Source: Gammaproteobacteria bacterium
Lineage (GTDB): Bacteria > Pseudomonadota > Gammaproteobacteria > SZUA-152
Reading direction: 5' to 3'
DNA: 10,019 nt
NCBI GenBank assembly: GCA_030613605.1
Contig: JAUWLO010000059.1
Coordinates: forward strand, 1-10,019
The translations under genes were made by a program, and so were the position numbers. Below the pieces are notes generated by a model that saw only the letters and a list, made by a program, of their open reading frames with translations, ran no database searches and was not told where the DNA came from. The stretch's first letter is position 1. Every line of letters begins with the position of its first letter. Below are positions 5,733-10,019 of the stretch, in pieces.

Positions 5733-7886
5733 TTATTTATTGCGAGCGGGGACGGCGGGCATACGTTCTTTAAGTCTCTGGCCGTCTAACCCGAGGCGAT
5801 CTGCGTAGATAACTGTAAAGGCTAATACGCTGGTCACATACTCTCTGGTTTCCTTGAAGGGGATGTTTTCAATCCAGCGCTGAGCATCCAGTTCGTTACC
5901 GCTAGGTAACCAACGATCAATGCGATGTCCACCGGCATTGTAGGCAGCCGTTGCGAGCACGGTTTGCCCACCAAAACGTTTTAACATCATGCGCAGATAT
6001 CGTGTACCCAACGCCAGGTTTGTATCTGCATGTGTGAGCTGTGATGAATTTCGGTATTTTACTTTAGAGTGGCGACGCGAGACATCTTTTGCCGTGGCTG
6101 GCATAAGCTGCATAAGTCCTACGGCACCCACTGGTGATCGTGCATCTCTAACAAAAGCGCTTTCACGACGAATGACACCATAAGTCCAGGCGGGGTCGAT
6201 TTTTTCATTTTTGGAGTGAGCCAGTACTTGCTGTTGAAATAGCAATGGAAAACGAAGATCCATGTCATCGCGGCTAGTGGTACTGGCCATGGTTAGTATA
6301 GATTGCCCGGCCCAGCCCCACAGTTGCGCCAGTTTGGATGCGTCAACGCGCTCCTCATTGGTCATGGATCGTGTGGTTTGTCGCCATTCACGACGTGCGG
6401 GGATAGTACGACCCAGTCGAAGTAGTTCATGGGTGCGTTTTACATCTTCACGCTGGCCAAGTATGAACAACTCACTGGCTGTTGGCAGGTGAGGTCGGTC
6501 CGTAATGGTATAAGCTCGTCCGAGTCTATCTGAGGCCAGAAAGCCATAATAGCTGCGACGTTGAGCCAAAGCAGTGTATTGCGCCATCGCCGGGATTATT
6601 TGTCCCAGTTCTTCATAGGTTCGTGCAAGCCAAAATATCCAGCGGTCTGATTCCATCTGTTCTGGAGATAAACCTTTTATGGCAGTCAGGGCAGTTTGCC
6701 ATTGTGACTCGCGAAGTGCGGTACGCACACGCCACTCACGACCAACATCTGAAAGATATTGATCTGGTATGTGTGAAAACCAGAATTCAGCACCGGCTTG
6801 ATGTTTTCTGGATAACGATATTGCCAGTGTTTGTAACACGTCAAAATGATCTTTCAGAGCAACGGTATTGTTCATGTCTGCTTTGAACAAAAGCTCTATG
6901 GCTTGCTGTGGATTACGTGATGCCAGTCGTTTTGTAATATTGGCTAAAATTTTAGGCGCCATAACATGAGGGTTTTTCATGAGGCGTGTTTGATACCTGG
7001 GAAGCTGTGCAGGTTTACGATGCAGTTTGATCCACAGTCTTGCAAGCTTACGGTCACTGGCAGGCAGGGAGCGAACCAGATAACGTGCCAGCGTACGATT
7101 TCGTTTGTTTAAAGCCAGTTCCATTCGTTGCCATACAAGTTCCGGTGTTAGTTTGCCGGCAACACGCCAGTGTTTAAAAACACGATCACAAGTGCGTGGT
7201 TGGGATTTTCCTTTAAGCCACAGTGTTTGGATTTTCGGATAGGCAGCTTCTGCCTGGCCGGTGCGTATGAGTGCGTTGAAATAATGACACTGTAATCGGA
7301 CATTTCTTTGGGGCGTATAAAATGTAAGAAAACGTTTCCATCGTCCATGTCGGGCGCTATGGTTTAATAGATTTTTGCGTAGCAAGATAGCGACAGGCTG
7401 AGACTCATAATCCTCAAAGAACTGGTTTAACTCTTTCGACTTTGCTTTGCCGATACGTTGTTTAAGGTATTGGTACCGTAAGTAAGGATAGAGAGGGTAG
7501 TCCTCCAGGGTCGGTAATATTTTTTTGAATTGAGTGAAACGACGTTTTCGCAGTGCTTTTTCTGCCTTTAAAAAACGCTCACGTTGGACGGTTAATTTTT
7601 CATCTTCAAAATTGATGACCCGCTGCAGCATGCCGGGAAAGTTTTCAACAGAATCGACTGCATCGTAGAGGGCGTCGTCGGGTGAATTGTTATGTTCTAT
7701 GACCGGAGTAGCGACAGGCGGTAGAAATGCGGCATCCGGCATTAACGCAAATGCTTCGCCAGATAGCAGAATCGCAGAAGTCAGGGTTAGCACCCACCGT
7801 ACACCAGTGTTAGGTAGGATTTTGCCCCTCACTTCCTGGTCTTTTTTGTCTGATGGTTTGTACCGCATATAAGGTTTAGCGGCCAT
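5733..7886 (-). CDS. slt: Soluble-type lytic murein transglycosylase (Slt70 family)
   Basis: The 717-residue protein cleaves the MurNAc-GlcNAc bond of peptidoglycan to leave 1,6-anhydro-MurNAc ends, acting in the periplasm. Its C-terminal catalytic domain (about 555-705) shows the family signatures: YGVIRRESAF with catalytic Glu575, SPVGAVGLMQLMPATAK (584-600), LALGTRYL (624-631) and AAYNAGGHRIDRWLP (647-661). Residues about 95-550 are helix-rich and basic, matching the superhelical U- and L-domains that form the ring in Slt70. A signal sequence is present but unusually late (hydrophobic TLTSAILLSGEAFA at 34-47, likely cleavage after AFA at 47), giving a charged leader of about 30 residues. 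No good ribosome binding site precedes Met1; Met7 at 7868-7866 and the GTG at codon 19 are alternative starts. The total length exceeds E. coli Slt (645) mainly at the N-terminus. It is convergent with the mazG/RNA unit and divergent from the membrane protein gene. Confidence 0.93.
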   Translation of the reverse strand: MAAKPYMRYKPSDKKDQEVRGKILPNTGVRWVLTLTSAILLSGEAFALMPDAAFLPPVATPVIEHNNSPDDALYDAVDSVENFPGMLQRVINFEDEKLTVQRERFLKAEKALRKRRFTQFKKILPTLEDYPLYPYLRYQYLKQRIGKAKSKELNQFFEDYESQPVAILLRKNLLNHSARHGRWKRFLTFYTPQRNVRLQCHYFNALIRTGQAEAAYPKIQTLWLKGKSQPRTCDRVFKHWRVAGKLTPELVWQRMELALNKRNRTLARYLVRSLPASDRKLARLWIKLHRKPAQLPRYQTRLMKNPHVMAPKILANITKRLASRNPQQAIELLFKADMNNTVALKDHFDVLQTLAISLSRKHQAGAEFWFSHIPDQYLSDVGREWRVRTALRESQWQTALTAIKGLSPEQMESDRWIFWLARTYEELGQIIPAMAQYTALAQRRSYYGFLASDRLGRAYTITDRPHLPTASELFILGQREDVKRTHELLRLGRTIPARREWRQTTRSMTNEERVDASKLAQLWGWAGQSILTMASTTSRDDMDLRFPLLFQQQVLAHSKNEKIDPAWTYGVIRRESAFVRDARSPVGAVGLMQLMPATAKDVSRRHSKVKYRNSSQLTHADTNLALGTRYLRMMLKRFGGQTVLATAAYNAGGHRIDRWLPSGNELDAQRWIENIPFKETREYVTSVLAFTVIYADRLGLDGQRLKERMPAVPARNK

Positions 7887-7960
7887 TTATCATGGGTTTT
7901 GAGTCATTAATGGGTACCAATCAACAAATTTGAACAATTTGCTCAAATGTTTGCGCTATC

Positions 7961-7990
7961 TTGATGGTAAATCATTGAGTAGGCTATAAA
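7961..7990 (+). promoter_or_regulatory. Likely sigma70 promoter for the membrane protein gene
   Basis: TTGATG (7961-7966) and TATAAA (7985-7990; five of six) are separated by 18 bases, predicting a start near 7998 and a leader of about 58 bases. Just upstream, ATTTGA/TCAAAT arms (7928-7933 and 7943-7948) could be an operator. The site lies in the 169-base gap shared with the divergent slt gene. Confidence 0.5.
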
Positions 7991-8055
7991 AATAGAGAGG
8001 GAAAACAGGCAGGAAACCTCCAAAAACAGGATTTAATCGAGGCTTTGTTAACGCT

Positions 8056-8910
8056 ATGCAGGATTTACTCGCCGATCCAGCTGTTCAAGCAGCCGTAGCA
8101 CCCCTTGTCAGCAGCCTTGTGGTGGCTCTAATTTTGCGTCGCGCAGGCAATTTATGGCAAGGACTGGCGGTGGTAGCCGGAGTTTTGGTGGCAGTTTTGT
8201 TGATTACGGGCCTTAATTTTCAACCGCTTACGTCAACCCGAAAGATAATTCTTTGCAGCCTGGTTCTGCCATTTGCGGCTGTGCCTTTGTATCTGATGAA
8301 GTGCCCCGCGATCTACCGGAGGCTTTTTCTGTCGGTAGCCATGGCATGTGCTGCAGTATGGGTCGTTTGGCCTGTGCTGGGGCGTCAGGAGGGATTGGAA
8401 TTATGGTTGACTGGTGGCAGGGTGGCGCTGTTTGCTGCGGCCATCGGTGGGTTGAACTGGCTTGATAAGGTCGATGTGCCACGTCAGGGTGGTGTTATGC
8501 TGGCGCTGGCGCTGGGGGTTGGAGCATCGGTATTGATTGCTGCCTCTGCCCTGTATGGTCAGCTAGCTTTTGCGGTTTCGGCAGCCGTGGGTGGGCTACT
8601 TTTAGTGGTTTTGCTTGAACCCTCGATCAAAATACTGGGTTCAGACAAGATGAGATCTGGTCTGGGGGGCTTGAGTTTGTTCGCGGTTGCCATACCTTTG
8701 GGGCTGATCGGGGGAGCAGCAACCGTTTATGCTCAATTGCCCGGTGCTGCGTTGATATTCCTGGCGTTGATTCCGGCAGTTGCTGCTATCCCGGTGTTCA
8801 GGCAATTCAACCCATGGATAAGTACTACATTGATGACGCTCTCAGGTTTGGTGCTAGCAGCGCCGGCTCTTTGGTTGGCCTGGGGTTCCGTAGAGACGAT
8901 GAGTTATTAA
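8056..8910 (+). CDS. Polytopic inner-membrane protein of unknown function
   Basis: I do not recognise this 284-residue protein. It is very hydrophobic, with about nine to ten membrane-spanning stretches near residues 12-28, 34-52, 63-80, 89-107, 120-136, 145-166, 169-187, 202-222, 228-246 and 256-277. Most connecting loops are short. Charged residues are few and mostly at loop positions: R28-R29, R62-K63, K82-R89, R110-E115, D137-R143 and K192-R200. No transporter signature, heme or metal motif stands out. GAGG at 8039-8042 lies 13 bases from the ATG, a long spacing, but there is no better start in frame. A good promoter precedes it. It is followed on the same strand by yceI after 107 bases, so co-transcription is possible but not shown. 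It is divergent from slt, which is weak grounds for a cell-envelope role. Confidence 0.8.
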   Translation: MQDLLADPAVQAAVAPLVSSLVVALILRRAGNLWQGLAVVAGVLVAVLLITGLNFQPLTSTRKIILCSLVLPFAAVPLYLMKCPAIYRRLFLSVAMACAAVWVVWPVLGRQEGLELWLTGGRVALFAAAIGGLNWLDKVDVPRQGGVMLALALGVGASVLIAASALYGQLAFAVSAAVGGLLLVVLLEPSIKILGSDKMRSGLGGLSLFAVAIPLGLIGGAATVYAQLPGAALIFLALIPAVAAIPVFRQFNPWISTTLMTLSGLVLAAPALWLAWGSVETMSY

Positions 8911-9017
8911 TTATGGACTTAATGTTTACAAACAGGGTATATAAGCGCGGTTTATAAATCGCAACAACGTGCTTCAATTTTTCACAATTAACATGTCGTA
9001 ATAAAAGAGGAATTAAC

Positions 9018-9575
9018 ATGAAGAATGTATTGTTAGCTATTGTTTTATCAGGAATTACAATGGCAGCGTCGGCTGACTCATACACCATTGACCCGTCACA
9101 TACTTACCCCAATTTCACAATTAATCATCTTGGGTTTTCGACTATGCACGGTCGTTTTGGTAAAACGTCTGGTACCCTGAATCTGGATCAGGCGAAGGGA
9201 ACGGGTTCAGTGGAAATTGTCGTTGATATGGCTTCGGTTGATACGGGATTTAAAAAGCGGGATGACCATCTGCGAGGCCCGGATTTTTTTAATGTGATTG
9301 AATTTCCGACGATGACTTTTAAATCCACCAAGGTGGTTTTCAAGGGCAAAGGCGCCATTATCACTGGAAAGCTGACCATCAAGGGCATCACCAAAACCGT
9401 CAAACTGGATGTCGCCAGTATTAATTGTGGTGTGCACCCCTTCAACAAGAAGCAGGTGTGTGGGTTTGATGCCACTACCAGCATCAAACGATCCGATTTT
9501 GGAATAAAATATGGGCTACCCGCGATTGGCGACGAAATGAACATCCAGATCGAGTTGGAGGCTGTCAAGAATTAG
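9018..9575 (+). CDS. yceI: Periplasmic YceI-family protein (polyisoprenoid-binding-like)
   Basis: The 185-residue protein has a Sec signal (residues 1-19, MAASA before DSYTID) and one YceI lipocalin-like beta-barrel over the rest. Family hallmarks in order are YTIDPSHTYPNFTINHLGFS (22-41), HGRFGKTSGTLNLD (44-57), SVDTGFKKRDDHLRGPDFF (73-91), FPTMTFKST (96-104), GKLTIKGITKTVKL (117-130) and SDFGIKYGLPAIGDEMNIQIELEA (159-182). Cys137 and Cys148 may form a disulphide. Related proteins bind polyisoprenoid lipids; E. coli YceI is a periplasmic protein induced by high pH and osmotic stress. AGAGGA precedes the ATG at normal distance. The 107-base upstream gap holds a near-perfect 16-bp palindrome (8947-8962, GCGGTTTATAAATCGC) and a weak promoter-like pair, TGGACT (8914-8919) and TATATA (8938-8943). 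The usual cytochrome b561 partner is not adjacent. Confidence 0.93.
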   Translation: MKNVLLAIVLSGITMAASADSYTIDPSHTYPNFTINHLGFSTMHGRFGKTSGTLNLDQAKGTGSVEIVVDMASVDTGFKKRDDHLRGPDFFNVIEFPTMTFKSTKVVFKGKGAIITGKLTIKGITKTVKLDVASINCGVHPFNKKQVCGFDATTSIKRSDFGIKYGLPAIGDEMNIQIELEAVKN

Positions 9576-9590
9576 CAGGTTTTAGAATCA

Positions 9591-9610
9591 CTGCCCTGTT
9601 AGGGCGGTTT
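9591..9610 (+). terminator. First of two tandem terminator-like hairpins after yceI
   Basis: CTGCCCT (9591-9597) pairs with AGGGCGG (9601-9607) across loop GTT, with one T-G pair, followed by only three T residues. It begins 16 bases after the yceI stop. The short U-tract makes it weaker than the second hairpin. Confidence 0.6.
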
Positions 9611-9615
9611 CATTG

Positions 9616-9650
9616 ATGCCTCGTGCGTTCTGCGTGCGGGGCATTCTTTT
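9616..9650 (+). terminator. Second terminator after yceI
   Basis: Bases 9616-9644 form a 12-bp stem with three G-U pairs and a 5-base loop TTCTG, followed by TCTTTT (9645-9650). This is a good Rho-independent terminator on the plus strand and insulates yceI from the downstream STAS gene. Confidence 0.75.
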
Positions 9651-9670
9651 GGCCAGGGATGGACTTATGC

Positions 9671-9709
9671 CGTGGAGGCCATGGATGGCCGAGAGCGGCT
9701 TTGCCCACG
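9671..9709. repeat. CATGGATG palindromic element, second copy type
   Basis: GGCCATGGATGGCC (9677-9690) is enclosed by CGTGG/CCACG arms (9671-9675 and 9705-9709), forming a branched or stacked hairpin. The central CATGGATG is the same as at 5649-5656 and, in inverse orientation, 5534-5541, but the flanking paired bases differ. Like the first region, it sits immediately after a terminator. Confidence 0.5.
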
Positions 9710-9942
9710 ACCGCAGGGGCGGGCTTTGACCAAATATGGAAAAATGATATAGAACTAAAGCGTATTACACCCTAGCGATTGCGGGGCTTCTTAAGTTAAA
9801 ATCAATTCAGCCGATGGAAACGGGCAGAGATCCAGCATTTCAGTCGCTGGGCAGGGCGTGCTGCGCCCGGCCTGTGGTTACAAAATAGGTACTATATTTT
9901 CCCGGGAAATTTGCCCAGGAATTGAACAAGTGGAGAAGGATT
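9710..9942. other. Non-coding stretch upstream of the STAS gene
   Basis: No gene is seen. The stretch has a short hairpin GGGCG/CGCCC (9853-9857 and 9863-9867) and a perfect 12-bp palindrome TTTCCCGGGAAA (9898-9909). The latter overlaps an AT-rich TACTATATT tract that could hold a -10 element. A regulator site controlling the STAS gene is possible but unproven. Confidence 0.4.
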
Positions 9943-10019
9943 ATGCCAGTCACATCTGAGTTAACTAATGAAGGTGGAACAATAACCATCAAAGTCAGCG
10001 GACGTTTCGATTTTGCAGT
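9943..10019 (+). CDS. STAS-domain protein (anti-anti-sigma factor type), N-terminal fragment cut by the window edge
   Basis: Only 25 full codons are visible, beginning MPVTSELTNEGGTITIKVSG and continuing RFDFA. The alternating beta-strand pattern followed by G-R-F-D-F is typical of the first two strands of STAS domains of the SpoIIAA/RsbV class, which bind anti-sigma kinases and are switched by serine phosphorylation. GGAGAAGG (9932-9939) gives an excellent ribosome binding site. The phosphorylated serine and the partner kinase or PP2C phosphatase would lie beyond the window, so the function rests on a short match. Confidence 0.65.
   Translation, partial: MPVTSELTNEGGTITIKVSGRFDFA

Noticed and set aside
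9849..9866. Sigma54 promoter upstream of the STAS gene
   Set aside because: The GG and GC doublets do not have the required 10-base spacing.
1..10019. CRISPR array, tRNA, rRNA, toxin-antitoxin or defence cluster
   Set aside because: No regularly spaced direct repeats, cloverleaf with a conserved T-loop, rRNA core sequence or defence-type domains were seen. MazG appears here without mazEF.

Overview
The window looks like chromosomal DNA from a mid-GC gammaproteobacterium. The best pointers are a YceF-type Maf phosphatase, an E. coli-like MazG, a Slt-type lytic transglycosylase and a YceI protein. The genus cannot be fixed from sequence alone; a marine lineage is a guess. All complete genes look intact. 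The only broken gene is the insertion-sequence transposase at the left edge.

Layout. Bases 1-774 (minus) hold the N-terminal three quarters of an IS110-family transposase, cut by the window edge and interrupted by one in-frame TGA. A nested hairpin just upstream (776-836) includes its ribosome binding site. Bases 905-2155 (minus) encode a lipoprotein with an FN3-like domain and a seven-bladed beta-propeller. Bases 2260-2844 (minus) are yceF, which removes m7GTP-type nucleotides. A small exported Sel1-like protein (2980-3285, plus) converges on a larger exported Sel1-repeat protein (3298-3918, minus). mazG (4098-4922, plus) is a house-cleaning NTP pyrophosphohydrolase with a TTG start.

Bases 4923-5732 contain no protein gene but are rich in signals. 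They hold a promoter-like site, a compactly foldable segment of about 150 nt (5207-5356) closed by an 11-bp helix, and a textbook Rho-independent terminator (5383-5418). Together these look like an unannotated small RNA or structured 3' UTR. They are followed by a palindrome-dense repeat (5422-5658). Next come slt (5733-7886, minus), a divergent polytopic membrane protein of unknown function (8056-8910, plus) and a periplasmic YceI protein (9018-9575, plus) with tandem terminators. A second copy of the palindromic motif lies at 9671-9709. The start of a STAS-domain protein runs off the right edge (9943-10019).

Functionally, yceF and mazG both belong to nucleotide-pool sanitation, while slt, yceI, the Sel1 proteins and the lipoprotein act in or are exported to the envelope. 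There is no sign that the genes form one pathway. No CRISPR array, tRNA, rRNA, phage module or defence cluster is visible. The most promising undescribed elements are the RNA candidate after mazG and the CATGGATG palindromes, whose differing arms stay complementary.
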